From Pollenia angustigena (taxonomy: Eukaryota > Arthropoda > Insecta > Diptera > Polleniidae), in contig OV884056.1 in the NCBI GenBank assembly GCA_930367215.1, forward strand, positions 93,755,285 to 93,819,284: a stretch of 64,000 bases of DNA, written 5' to 3'. Made by a program: the position numbers and the translations under genes. The number at the start of each line of letters is the position of its first letter. The stretch's first letter is position 1. Below are positions 1-12,095 of this stretch, one piece after another. The notes beneath the pieces are model-generated. The model did no database searches. It was given only the letters and a program-made list of their open reading frames with translations, and had not been told where the DNA came from.

Positions 1-1265
1 ACTTGGGCAACCAACCAACTTGTCTGACCACTAATCACAATTTCTTTTGAAACTTCGACACACAGCAAAGTGCTACTTCTTCTTGCACTGCAACAGCAAA
101 TGAACCCCCTTCGATAAATGTATAGACAAAAGGAAGCTGCGTTTTTTTCCACACACATTTACCAATAATTGCTTTGGTAGTTCGCATGGCTTATATAAAA
201 AAGCACTTTATTTGCTCTTGTGTCGTCATAACTTTTCTATTTGTGTGTTATGCTAAAAATTTATTGTTTTTTATTTTGATCAGTTAATTTATTAATATTT
301 ATATTTTGTTACAAAAATGCTTTTTTATTAAAATATTTTACACAAAATAAACAAACAAAAACAATATTTCTTTTTGGCTTCTCTTTTGCCATTGTCAAAA
401 TGATTGTAACAAAAGGTAACGAAGAAAAATGTATAAGGCTGCCAGATCGGTATAATTTTGGTGTGTTTACATGGGAATATAAAAAAGAAATTTTAATCGA
501 TTCGTATAAAAAATGTATTTTTACATTGAAAACTTAAATATTTGTAACGACTATTATTTGTTTATAACAATATGATCTAGTACGAAGAACACTTTAGAAA
601 TTTTAAAAATCTACGAAAAAGTTAATACTATCTTTTTAAGAATTCTAAATTAAGGTGTCTCGTGATATTTCACATACTAATTTAGAATCGGAAATAAGTC
701 CAATTGATTTAATACTTCATAAAAAAATCAATAAAATATTGGCACAATAGGGCACAACAGTAAGGTGATATGATTTTGTAAACATAACATTTGGTTCGTA
801 TTAAAGATAATGCAAATCGGCCCAGTACTTCATCTCGGACCTAGGAGATCTATGACTTTCAAAAACGTTTAGTATATTCATTTATTTAATAAAATATTTA
901 ATGATAAGTTATATTGTATATATGTACTAGTGTCTCCGAAAAAAATATTGCATAATTATTTTTATTTTTTAGACATTTTCGATTTTTATTTTTAAAACTT
1001 TTCAATCTAATAATATATCATCTATAAATATATGCAAATTATGTAGAGGATGTAAACTATTAATTTGTCCGACAGACTAAAGAAGCGATGGACATAACGG
1101 TATAAAAATATATAACAGATTTAGCTGTGTTTGTTTATAAATTTTTTTTTCGATTAAACTCAAAATAATGAAATGGTGGTTATTTGAAAATATACAAGTT
1201 TTCTTATGTAGAGGGGATAAAATAATTTGTTGGTGTTTATAGGACTCATTTTAAAAATTGTATCA
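1..1265. other. non-coding flank, nothing recognised
   Basis: AT-rich sequence downstream of the minus-strand protease gene. I see no open frame of useful length, no terminal inverted repeats and no structured RNA here. Confidence 0.6.
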
Positions 1266-1269
1266 ATCA

Positions 1270-1297
1270 TTTATTTTATTTTATTTTATTTTATTAA
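1270..1297 (-). promoter_or_regulatory. TTTTA pentanucleotide run giving polyadenylation signals
   Basis: A short run of TTTTA units on the plus strand reads as overlapping AATAAA hexamers on the minus strand. It lies roughly 140-165 bases beyond the stop codon of the minus-strand protease, a sensible distance for a 3' UTR. Its use as the poly(A) signal is inferred from position only. Confidence 0.4.
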
Positions 1298-1433
1298 TTT
1301 TCAGTTTCAGTTTACGAATGTACATGAACGAATTTTCTATGAAAATATTCCTTAATGAATGTTTTTTAAATATAATAATCGTTTATGAATACGGGGGCTA
1401 GTAATTATTAGCTTTAATAAAATTGTATTTCAA

Positions 1434-4400
1434 TTAATCTACATATTTACTAATCCAATCAATATAAAAGTTAACGTTTGTATATATTGCTGGTACATTG
1501 GGTGTTGCACATCCACCAACTCCTAACGAAGTAATTCCTACGACATTAAACATACAGGGATATTTGGAATGCAGTGTTAATAAAGGACCTCCTGAATCCC
1601 CCTGACAAGTATCTCGTTTTTCCTTAGATCCAGCACACATTTGAGAATATTTAAGTCCTTCTGGAAATCTCTCCTTACCTTCTGGTCCTTCCGCCAGCCA
1701 TTGACAATTAGCGTATGTGTGATATCTTAACTTAACTTTCTGTAAATGAGAAGAACTTTCTCCTGAAAATTTTGTGTGACCCCAACCAATGGCTATAAAA
1801 GAGTTTGAATTTTGTGTATTAGTTGATACTGGTAAACAGGCAGGATGTTTATAGCGATCAAATTTGACTGTGGAAGATAGCATAACTAAACCAATATCAT
1901 TATAGGGCTGACCATTTTTATAATCAGGATGTTCTATTAATTGTTGCACGTTAAAATCTTCTGGTTTAGCATCATCGTGTTCAGAATCAAAATCTAACTC
2001 ACCTAAGCGGACAAGGTTAACGACTCCACTAAGATAAAAATAAATTGAAATAAGTATATTGGTAGGTATAAGGTAAAGATTTCTCTTTTAATTAAGATGT
2101 TTAAAAAATTTATTTGGGTTTCTTATCACAGTATTAGCATTCGATGGGGTTTTAGGCTCATTTTAAAAGTATACGTTTTATGGGGCATATCGTAAATTAT
2201 GGACCGATCTTCACGTAATTTGGTGACGTGTTTTCACGTCTTGTAAAACTATGGCAGACCAAATTTATCTAAAATAGCTATATTCGTTACGGCTTCAGAG
2301 GTACTAAAGAGTGAGCTTTATATGGGGCCTATGGTACATTATGGACCGATATTCACGAAATTTTTTAGTATAATTCCTAGTCAAAAAGAACAAATTTGTA
2401 CAAAATTGAATTTCAACTGTTGAAATTTATGTTGGTTTTTTTAACCACAAAATCTATTTTTCAGAGCGGTTGTTCCACATTTGGTTCTATAAATCTTTTT
2501 CTACCTAAACGATTGTGCAATTCAGTTCTAAATTACTTAGGATAACAAGAAACAATTTGACAATAAAATAGTTTTTTCTTTTGTGTCTTTCGGAAGTAAG
2601 TCTGGGTTCACACTATGAAATATTTCTTTCAGAAAGTCTGAGTTTATAGATGAGAGGGGAAGAGATCATGCTTTTTTCTATCCTCTCTCACCCATAAACT
2701 CAGACTTTCTGAAAGAAAACTTTCATAGTGTGATCCCAGACTAAGTGCCGGTTCACACAAGACATGTTTGAAACCTCAAGTTTTGGGTTTTTAGGAGAGA
2801 AGGGAAAAGAGAATGCCATTTTTTCCCCTATTTCCTAAAAACTCAAGACTTGACGAGTCAAACTTGACGTGTGTGAACCGGCACTAAGCGTCTTTTCAAC
2901 AAACGGACATGAATAGATTAAGAATTACTCAGGCACCCAGAATTTAAATATTTTTTATGAGGTCTTAGAGGAATATAAGCATTTCCAGGGAAAAGTCTAC
3001 TTTTTGTAACTTAAAGCCATCAAGTAATTAAAATTGTTTCTCAAAAATAATTTATATGTACATATATTTACCTTTTTGGTGTAAAGTGTTACTAGCTTTA
3101 CATTTAGTAACAAAAGGGATTACTGCAAACAGCATGGGTCAAACTACAAGCTTGTTTGCTTGAAAAATGGAAATGCACATATTAGAAAAGTTTTGCATGT
3201 AATTGCAAACTTAGTAGTATTCTACACTCATTCATCACAACTAGTTTTGGAGGGTGTAAAAAATGTACGCATTTACTTTAGCACAAAAAAGTACCGTGTT
3301 TAACAAACTTTTCGATTTAACGAATTAGTCTGACATTATATCGTTGGTTAAACCGTGATACCACTGTATGTAAAAACAAGAAAAAATGCAATTCGGCTTA
3401 GCCGAATAATTTATAACCTTCACCATGGTTGGAGAATAATATAAAGTTATATTTGAGCTCAATTTTATCCACCTAGCTTGTTCTGTATGACCCCTAAGCT
3501 CGGAAGGACTCTTGTATGGGGGCCAGGTTAAATAGACCATTGACTGATTTTTAATATAACATAGACTAAGAATACTAGCACTCAATTTTAGCAAGCTGGC
3601 TTGTTTTTTATGGACCCTATCGCACTAAAACCCTTAACACAGAAGACACTTGTATGACCCCTACTGTGCTAAAACCATTATTTCTGTATATAACTGGGTA
3701 GTTTTTGGACCGATTTTGTTAATTTTCACTGCCAGTTTGTCTATAAATCAGTAACAAACGTTCCATGAGGCAAAATAATTTACTGTCGTACTGTATTTTT
3801 ATGTTTGGCTCTAGTTTTCACGATTTTCAATAAACGAATCTAATAGATTAGATCGTAGTCATTACACTTAGATAGTCAGTATTAGCTATACTTTATATTG
3901 TGCTACCGCGTATATTTTTATATCTACATACATAAGTCAAGCTTTTTTACAACAATTATAAAATAATATGAAAAATTGGCCTGATATTATTTAAAAATAT
4001 ATGTATTGTAAATACAGTGGAATCTCTCATACCGCACCACAAATAATATGACAAAAAAATTGTATTTATTCAAGGCTTATTAAAAAAACTACATATTATC
4101 TGCCGTATTTATGTGTTTTAAGGCAACATTTTAAAATAAATTTTACTTAAAATGCAATTCAAACCCATTTTAATTTTTTATGAACACTGTAAATTTAATG
4201 CATGCATTAAAAAGTTACTTACAGTGCAGCATAAAAGCAATGGGCTGCTGTTAACACAAAATATTGACTTAAAAGTGTACCACCACAAAACCAATTAACA
4301 CAACTACTATCAACCTTGTGACCTAAACGAGACGCAAATGCAAACTCTTTTGGACGAGCATTTTCGCCACCCACAACAAAACCTTCTGACGTCGAGCAAT

Positions 4401-4664
4401 GATCTTCAGTATATGACATTTCTTTAGCACCAGGTAGAAAATAACTAAACGTTTTTGTTTTCTCGAATATCAAGTTTTTGTACTTTGAACATTCTATGTA
4501 GTCGAATAAAAAAAAAAATAAACGATTTAAAATCTTAAAACAAGTTCAAACAAAAATTAAAACTTACTAAAATCATTCTCTTGCATTTTGACAACGCCAA
4601 TTAATATATTTAAACCGAAATAAAACTTAATCACAATTTGCTTAGTTTTTAAACTAATTTGCAT
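1434..4664 (-). CDS. secreted trypsin-like serine protease (S1A), three coding exons
   Basis: Coding exons on the minus strand are 4664-4568, 4493-4223 and 2028-1434, joined by GT-AG introns with matching phases; the second intron is 2.2 kb. The joined product is 320 residues. Residues 9-26 are hydrophobic, as in a signal peptide, followed by a short pro-region. The mature domain starts at VVGG (residues 72-75). The catalytic triad is His117 (TAAHC), Asp167 (YNDIGLV) and Ser268 (GDSGGP). Asp262, six residues before the serine, predicts cleavage after Lys/Arg. The residue before VVGG is Phe71 rather than Arg/Lys, so zymogen activation would be atypical. No full clip domain is visible. It resembles the Drosophila CG11841/CG11842/CG11843 proteases (recalled, not searched). 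The start is the first ATG that places a hydrophobic N-terminus in frame. The ATG at exon position 27 would lose most of the signal peptide. The exact biological role is unknown. Confidence 0.88.
2179..2366. repeat. two direct copies of a ~45-bp unit 142 bp apart
   Basis: Inside protease intron 2, a block starting TATGGGGC and containing ATGGACCGAT..TTCACG occurs at 2179 and again at 2321. The copies are similar but not identical. It looks like a decayed interspersed fly repeat of unknown class. Confidence 0.5.
2600..2741. mobile_element. 142-bp MITE with TAA target duplication (family A)
   Basis: Almost the whole unit folds on itself. The left end GTCTGGGTTCACACTATGAAA (first 20 bases used) mirrors the right end TTTCATAGTGTGATCCCAGAC with one or two mismatches. 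TAA flanks both sides (2597-2599 and 2742-2744), as in PIF/Harbinger-type MITEs. A relative lies at about 35139-35271. Confidence 0.8.
2745..2884. mobile_element. 140-bp MITE with TAA target duplication (family B)
   Basis: Perfect terminal inverted repeats GTGCCGGTTCAC / GTGAACCGGCAC with further pairing inside. It starts directly after the TAA that ends the family A MITE and is followed by TAA (2885-2887), so two different MITEs sit head to tail sharing one TAA. Confidence 0.8.
2890..4216. other. remainder of protease intron 2, decayed repeat sequence
   Basis: Contains phrases such as ATTCGGCTTAGCCGAAT (3390-3406) and TTGTATGGGGGCC (3512-3524) that look like old interspersed repeats also echoed near 17140 and 59950. 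No coding potential recognised. Confidence 0.35.
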
Positions 4665-4937
4665 AATGCTTGCTTTAATTTTGCTTATTTGTTTCTTTTT
4701 ATTTACATAAAACAGATATTAAAAATAAGTAAAACGTATTAACACTTTCAAAAGTCACTACTCCCTAACAATATAAAAATGAATGTTAATTTCCAAAAAT
4801 ATTTTTGGGTTGTCATCATTTAATTGAATTGTTGGGATTTTTTTTGTAATCAATAAGTAAATGTATAATTTTGTGTCTTATTAATTAAGTAAAAAATCTT
4901 AAAAAGGGAATTTTAACAAAAAATTTTCAAATATATA

Positions 4938-6720
4938 CAGTTACGGACAAAAAATAGAGTCACTTATTCGAAGCTTATATTATTTCAAAAAAATATATAT
5001 AAAAAACGAACATGTTTTTCTTTAAAATTTGTTATAACATTACTTTGCTGTCACTTATATTTTTAACAAAAACCTAAGAAAATTCACTAAATTTAATTTA
5101 AAAAAAATGTACAATAAAAAAGGGGCATTACAAAAACGTTAAAAAAATATATGCTTTTACCCAAGTATTTGGTCGCATGTCTTTGATTAGAAACCACAGC
5201 CTTACATCGTTTTGGCATGGAACCCAACAAGTCACGACATATATGGTTTGGAATAGTGTTCGAAAATAAACAGTACATTATTTAACGTTCGGCTCACACA
5301 CCCAGGAACGATATCTATTTTTTAGTGATTGTGTAGACATACACAACCCTTAATACCGTTCGTAACTATTTTCAAGAAAGAAGAAACAGAACAATTGTAG
5401 TGATACTGTAGACAAACATTATATTTTAATGTTCTATAATGTTTTTTTCGTGTGTGTATTTTGTTTTTGTAAAAAATGTTTGGTTTTTTTACCAGCCAAA
5501 CGGGACGAACATTAACGAGCCGAACCGAACACATTGAAGTTTGTGGATTTTCAAAAAAACACCGAACGGAATTAAATGTTCACATCTTTTGTTGAGTTTG
5601 ATAAAAACAGTAATATTTTTGTGTTCGAAAGATGACTAACAGGGAAACGTTATTTTTTTAATGATTTTCTACACAAACACTATTAGCGTTTGTGTTTTCA
5701 CCAAATCTAACGAACCGAACATTAAGAAACGATATTAAGTGTTTATTTTCGAACATTGGTTTGGAATAGCATACAATGCCTTTTGAATGTTATCCCATAG
5801 TTCGTCTTTATTTTGGGATTTTATTGGTTTCATCCTTTCTTTAACAATCTTCCAAAAAAATTTCTGTGGTATTTAGATCTGGGGATTGCACAGGCTAAGG
5901 TATTAAATCAACTCCGTTGTCTAAAATCCAGTTTTTTGCAAGATCCGAAGAGTGTTTCGAGTCTTAATCCAGTTGGAACAGCTTATTAAGTGGCATTTCC
6001 CACTCTGCATATGGCAGCATTATTTCACTAAGGACTTAAACATTCAAATATTGGTTCATGTTAATTTTATCTAAAATAATGGCCCAACACCATACCAGAA
6101 AAAGCATCCCCACACAATTGTGTTACCTCCACCATACTTAATTGTTTTAGTGTGTAACGTGGGTTAAATTCTGCACTTTTTGGATGGCTTACCCATGTTT
6201 GATCATCTTTTCCAATTAAATGGATTAAGATTCGTACGACCAAAGCACATTGCGCTAATTTTTTCAATGGACAGGGTCATTCCAATCCTTATGAGCTTTG
6301 GCGAATATTAGTCGATTTCGACGATGTCTTTTTGTTAGCATTGGCGTTTTCCGTGAGGAAAGCATTGGTACTTTCTTTGATAATCTCCCGAATACATTAA
6401 GTTTTACTAGCCGTCTTCTTACAGTTATAGCAGAAATTTCGAGTCCCAATTCTGTTTTAATAGCCGCACCGGACGTGAAAGGGTCTCGACTAGATACAAT
6501 TTTCATATGTTTTTTAACTTTTAAAGTATGTAGTCTTTCTTGGTATAACTAGTACCAAGTATACGTTTTTTCGTGTTTTAGAGCTAACAAAGCGTTATAA
6601 ACATAATTCTGGGACGTTTCAATAGATTTCGCCGTTGGGTTTGAACTTAATTTTTCAGCCTTTCCATGTTAATCTTTCGTTTTACGGATAAAGCTTACCA
6701 CGGTCCATATTTTTAAAAAT
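4938..6720 (-). pseudogene. Tc1/mariner (DD34E-type) transposon fossil
   Basis: The minus strand carries broken pieces of a Tc1-like transposase in order. The helix-turn-helix/linker region is at 6506-6264 (frame includes GLEISAITVRRRLV). The catalytic-core region follows at 6267-6067 (IGKDDQTWVSHP, EFNPRYTLK), then the C-terminus at about 5265-5160 (IPNHICRDLLGSMPKRC). Frameshifts and stops separate them. The left end CAGTTACGGACAAAAAATAG follows TA at 4936-4937; the right end is not clear. The C-terminal part is interrupted by another element at 5257-5755. Not functional. Confidence 0.8.
5257..5755. mobile_element. 499-bp inverted-repeat element inserted in the Tc1 fossil
   Basis: Ends TGTTCGAAAATAAAC and GTTTATTTTCGAACA are perfect 15-bp inverted repeats. 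The insertion splits the Tc1 C-terminal frame and is bounded by a 13-bp direct repeat TGGTTTGGAATAG (5244-5256 and 5757-5769). A longer copy of the same family is at 38067-42396, and shared interior text such as CCCAGGAACGATATCTAT confirms the relationship. Confidence 0.8.
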
Positions 6721-6965
6721 TTTTTAGGTTTCTTTAATTAAACTTGTAAATATTATCAAACTAACACAAAAAATATTTTCGCTAATATATTTGACATACA
6801 AGTAAAATTTTTTAGTGTTTTAAATAATATTTTTTGCCAGCTCATATTTAAAAATTTTTACATTTAAGGCAATTTTCCTAATTCAATATATTTTCAAAGA
6901 ATATATTTTTAAAGCGCGATAAATGAACAATAATTTTCGCCAAAATATATTGGCACTCTTACTTA

Positions 6966-7319
6966 AGGCTAGATTACACTATTATACTTTGTATTAATAC
7001 ATGTCAAAAACTCAAGTAATATGACAAAGTGTGATAGTGTGAATGCAATGTGTCACGAAAATGACAAGTATTAAGAAAAAAGTTTGACATCCCATACGAC
7101 TTCATCGTTTTTTGAAAATTTCTAAACAATAATACTTTTCATTGGATCAGGGTTGCATTTTATTTCATGTGTGAGTGTTTATACTTTGTGTGATGATGTG
7201 AACACAAACTGTCATGTTACATTAGATTTTTTTGACAGTCGCAACAAAACTCTTTAGATTTCTATCTCACAAAGTATTATGGAATACGTAATGACTTGTG
7301 CGATAGTGTAATCTAGGCT
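6966..7319. mobile_element. 354-bp MITE with TTA target duplication
   Basis: Imperfect terminal inverted repeats AGGCTAGATTACACTAT and ATAGTGTAATCTAGGCT, with long partly paired arms. TTA flanks it at 6963-6965 and 7320-7322. Confidence 0.75.
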
Positions 7320-7322
7320 TTA

Positions 7323-8680
7323 CAAGTTGCCCAAAATATAAAGAAACTTACACACAAAAAAATAATCTAGGTAATTTTACCAAGGCGTGAATAGGTAAGT
7401 TATTTTTATATAGAAACAAAACACTAATTTTAATTACCTTAAATATTTGGAATATATATAAGGGAAGTTTTGCCTAAAATTTTGGTTAATATTACTAATT
7501 GAGTTAGGTATCTTCTTCGATTTTTATAATATGCATGTATATGAAGCTTTATTTTATTTAAAAAAATTTAATTTAAATATTAAAAAAATACAGAAAAAAA
7601 CTACGAGCATTAAAAATATATGCTTTTTAGATAGAAGATATTTCAAGAAAGAAAGAAGAAAAAATAATCATAAAGAGGTATAGAGTGTTTTATATTTAAA
7701 AAATTTTACTTATCCACATATTCTTTGCGGGCATTTAAATGTGTTCATGATTGCATAAAATATTCAATAGCATATTTAAATAATAGGCTTGCAAGAGAGA
7801 AAATGTAAAATATCGTTGGATGTAACAAAAGAGCTACGATATTTTGCATTTGCACCTTTGAAAGCCTAATACTGAACTACATGTACTGCGTTTACAAATC
7901 CCCGTCCATAATATGAAACATAATTTAGAATCGTCAAACAAGCTTATAATGCTTCGATAATATTTTCTTTTTTCTTAAATTAATATATATAAATGCAAAC
8001 ATTCTTATATTTTCAGTTTGTTTTACCGCTTAAATCCGAAACGCTTTTATTAAAAGTATTCCAGCAAAATTTCAAGAAAACTCGAAATTTTACCTGCCGA
8101 ATGCCTTACACCCCATTCATACACATATAACCAACCATTTAATTGCTATGTAATTTTTTAAAAATTATAAATTGATAAATAAAAAATTTTATTTAAATAA
8201 ATAAAAAATAGAGTATAGAGTTTTAAAAAAAATCTTACTTTATTAAAGAAAAATGGGCGATTTCCCTAAAATCTATGTCTTATACAAAATGTAGCTTGGA
8301 TAATTTTCCAAAACTAAATATATAAATTAACTTTACTCTCATTGGTAGATTTTCAATGTTTTTAAGTAAGTTTGACAAAATTCTTAGATACTTTTTCGAA
8401 CATTGAAATTACCTAAGTTAATTGTAGTTATAAAAAACTTAGATACTGCCATGCTACCCTTGCGCTTAGTTAATTTTATACCAAGATTTTAGTTCATTTT
8501 ACCTACGAATTGTTTTTGTGCGTATCAGATAGAGTTAAGGGCCAAATAAACGACACATCTTTTTGACAACAGCAAGATGTTTGTGTGAATATTAAAAATG
8601 TTCCAACTTTTTGATGTTTGTGTGCTTTATTTAGTGTTTTATAGAACTGGACGATGACTTATTTAAAAATAATATACAAA
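7323..8680. other. AT-rich sequence, nothing recognised
   Basis: Long A/T runs with no reading frame, terminal repeats or splice-linked exons that I can support. Confidence 0.5.
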
Positions 8681-9740
8681 GGTATGTTCTAGGTTTCGAA
8701 TCGAATTGAAAACGAAAAATTTTTTAAATCCGCATAGTTCATAAATTGGTGTTCTCAAATCCGCATGTTTTTGTGTATTCGAATTTTTTGTTCGAAAAAA
8801 CTTTTTTTGGACTAAAGATCGCTAATTTGCTAACCGCAGCATGATAGCAATGTTTAATATTTTTTTAAAATCTATAGCGAACAAGACTAAGATTCGCGAA
8901 AAATTGCAATCTTTGAAACAAACACTAAAATTTATTTGAAATCGCTAAATCGGTAAAAAAAAACAAAATGTCGGAAAATAACAAAAAAAAATTACAAAAA
9001 ATCGCGTAAATTTTTAATATGTCAAACCAGCCATATAATTGATTAAAAGTCCCTAAAACTATAAGGATTGGCAAAAATTAGGTAAAAATTGCTAAATTCG
9101 CGGAAATTCGCAAAAATTTGCTAACATCGGCATGATAGCAAAGTCTACTACATATTTATTTTAATGCTGTAAAGAATCAGAAAACTTACTGAAACAAATC
9201 GCTTTTATCGCGAACATGGCTAAAATTTTTAACAAACAAAAAAACTAATTTGAGATCGCTTAATCGATTAAAAAATACCAATTGTCTGAAAATAACATAA
9301 AAATCGTTAAAAAAAACACACACACACACTCTTTTTTAATTATTTTGAAAATTTTTCATTTCATTCATTGACTGAGACACATGGGTCTGCAATCACAACT
9401 GTTTCAATTTCACAATTAAAGGGTTGTGAACAACCTTTCCACCTGAGAGATCAAGCTGTAATTACATCAAAATAATGAAAAAGTCGATTTTAAATTTAGG
9501 GTAATTTAGGGACTTTTGCATTTTAGATAACGATATATTTTTGATTAAATTGGATAAAGAAGATTTTAAGCTAAAAACAAAATTTATTTTTTTATTAAAA
9601 TTTTATCAAATATTAGAATAAAAGTCGATTCGTTACTACTCTAATTGAAAACGAATAAAAACTTGTGGATGTGAAATCCAGAACACCAAAAATGCTAAAG
9701 TAATCCACTTTCGAGTGGATTCGGATTCTAGAACACACCC
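8681..9740. mobile_element. probable non-autonomous inverted-repeat element, ~1.06 kb
   Basis: Left end GGTATGTTCTAGGTTTCGAATC is mirrored by GATTCGGATTCTAGAACAC at the right, with gaps (first 20 bases compared). The interior has repeated blocks on the theme CTAAATCG / GCAAAAATTGCT. No target duplication could be fixed. Confidence 0.45.
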
Positions 9741-9886
9741 GACAATAACAAATCGTTCGTTAACACTTTTACACAAATTTTATTTCTAGAACAGTTATTT
9801 TATTATTTTATAAAGCAATTAGACTATTTATGGCATACAAGAAAAAATAAAACTAGTTCATTCAGAACTTGCTTAAATAACCCCCC

Positions 9887-10378
9887 GTTTACACATGCAA
9901 GTGCAAGTTCGAAAAACTCAATACACTCACACTTTTTTACTAACATTCACACAATTTTTGTACTTTCAGCCAATCGGCTTTTTCCTCGATTTTTCGTTAA
10001 TAATACGTATACCAAGGCGAATTCAACAAGGTAAACTCAACTCGTCAGCCGTTCATCAGCTGTATCCACGGCGAATTAAAAAATAGTAGGGAAACGTCAA
10101 AATATAATTTTGTTTATGTTTTACGCCAAAATAACCGAAAAAAATTCTTAGAAAAACTGCGAATAATTGAAGTGACTTTAATAATCTCTTTTATAACCCA
10201 AACAAAATTTTTATTTTGTTTTTCAATCAATTTTTGCCTTGTCAGCATTTTTGACAACCGCCTATTAAATTGCAAAAAAATACATGGGGTTTTTTGTAGT
10301 TGTAGAATTGCACTTACCTTGTTGAATTCGCCTTGACGTATACACTACTTGCAAGTAATTACTTGCATGTAGAAACGT
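9887..10378. mobile_element. inverted-repeat element with a nested MITE
   Basis: CCGTTTACACATGCAAGTGC at the left faces TTACTTGCATGTAGAAACG at the right. A second, complete MITE (10013-10335) is inserted inside it. Boundaries are approximate. Confidence 0.5.
10013..10335. mobile_element. 323-bp MITE, family CAAGGCGAATT, 8-bp target duplication
   Basis: Perfect ends CAAGGCGAATTCAACAAGGT and the reverse complement. It is flanked by an exact 8-bp direct repeat ACGTATAC (10005-10012 and 10336-10343), a hAT-like size. A sister copy lies at 35440-35641. Confidence 0.8.
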
Positions 10379-10399
10379 AAGGTAAACTAAAAATTTTTC

Positions 10400-11160
10400 G
10401 AGCTTAAAAACTGTATAGCAACACTGTCTTCAATGAAAATAAATCCCTCGCTCCACAAAAGTACATCTCTGTTAGAAATAAAAAGGGAAATTTTGTACAA
10501 CAAATTAAAAACACTGGCAACTCTGCAAAACAAAATTCTAATTAGAAATGTAAAATTGCAAAAATTCCTCAGTTTTCCAACTGTGTTTTTACGTGTGTGT
10601 GTAAAAGAAAAAAATTTTCGGACAAAAAACCAAAAGAAAATTTTCCTCATTACTAAATTTTTCCAAAAAATATTTAACACAATAATATCGCAATTGAAAT
10701 TTAACAAAAATCGAACAACTAATTAGAATACAAAAGCTTAAAAATAGAATAATAATTATAATTAAGAATAAAATGTGCACAAATATTATGTGAAGTGAAA
10801 AAAAATATTGGCATTGAAACGAAAAAGAAGAAAAGAAAAAATTCTGTAGTAGTGAAAAAATCCATTTGTAAAAAAAAGAGGAAAAGGCAGAGCAGAGCTG
10901 AGCCGAGAAAAAGAAGTATATACGACGCTAGCAGCACAAGACAGACACACACAGACGTAAAGACGGACGGACGTTAAAAGAGTAATAGAAAGAAAATTCA
11001 GCAGCACAAAAATAACAACCAAACGAAAAGAAAATTTTTCTTGTGCCAATGTATGTATGATGTGCGTGTGTGTGTATGTGTAAAAATATGTGCGGAGGAG
11101 ATTAGAGAAAAATATAAAATATTTTCTTGCTGCCACAAAATAGAAGAAAAAAACAATACA
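10400..11160 (+). promoter_or_regulatory. possible 5' untranslated exon or promoter region
   Basis: Base composition changes to purine-rich, AC-rich and GACGGACGG-type sequence (about 10780-11100), with tracts such as ACAGACACACACAGACG, as is common in fly 5' leader exons on the plus strand. The reading frames here are low-complexity and I do not call them genes. It could be a distal leader exon of Pkc98E, 25 kb upstream of its ATG. That is inference from composition alone. Confidence 0.25.
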
Positions 11161-11879
11161 TATTTTTTCTTATCATTCTTTCTACTACTTTAATTATTTT
11201 AGTTAAATTACTTTCATTTATTTGCGAAAAACTACATGTTTTATCAAATTAACAGTTGTACAGAAAGTGAAAAACATTAAGAAAAAGTTATGAAAAAAAT
11301 TCTGTAAGATTTTATAATGAGTACCTTCCTACAACAAAGTTCTTATGACGCAGTTTTAAAAAAATACAATGAATTTGATTTTATAGAATAAGAATAACTT
11401 AAGCCCATAAAAATATCTACTTTTTTTTGTTTTAAAGTGTATAATTTAAATAACCAAGTACAATAACAAGTTGTAAATAACTCAAACTTGTTAAATACAC
11501 AACTTTTTAGGATACAAATTACCGTAATCGACATCTCCATTTAACTACACTTCTGCCAGCTACATCTTTGCGATTGTTATTGTTGTTGTTTCGTAGTTCG
11601 GTTGTATGAATTGGTTTGGTTTGTATGTGAGATTGTCTATGTTGTCTTCACTTGCACTTTTCATAAATCCTCTTCTCGTACCCATTTTTTTAGCATCATA
11701 GTTTTTTGTCGTCATTCTAATTGAATATCTGTTGATTATTTTGTTTTGAAATTCTTAGATAAGAAAACAACAAATCGCCAATTTGAAATTGAAGTGGCTA
11801 TAAGCGATTCGAATGGGCTAAACTCAGTTAATTGACAGATATGTATCTAGATTTGTGTCAAAATATTAATACCTTTACA
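11161..11879. other. AT-rich sequence, nothing recognised
   Basis: No gene, terminal repeat or RNA that I can support. A short GTT-rich tract is at 11573-11590. Confidence 0.5.
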
Positions 11880-12095
11880 AATGAGGCTATCAGCGCAGAA
11901 GTAGTGTAACCCCAGACTACTTATTATGAGATAATGAGGAGTTAACACTACTCTTGCACTATAGTACTTGGTTGTAACGGCCCGTGCTTACCCGACTATT
12001 GCAATGTAAACAACAGTGCAAAGAACTAATTTTACACCAGAACCGTAACCAAATTAAATTGTGGGCTACACCACTTCTGCGCTGATAGCCTCATT
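11880..12095. mobile_element. 216-bp MITE
   Basis: Ends AATGAGGCTATCAGCGCAGA and TCTGCGCTGATAGCCTCATT are perfect inverted repeats, with the pairing continuing through CTTCTG/CAGAAG. The middle holds CAGTGCAAAGAAC. Target duplication not resolved. Confidence 0.75.

Noticed and set aside
10387..11136. Several overlapping frames of 60-116 codons on both strands
   Set aside because: Low-complexity Phe/Leu- or Lys-rich translations of a purine-rich leader-like stretch; mutually overlapping and without domains.
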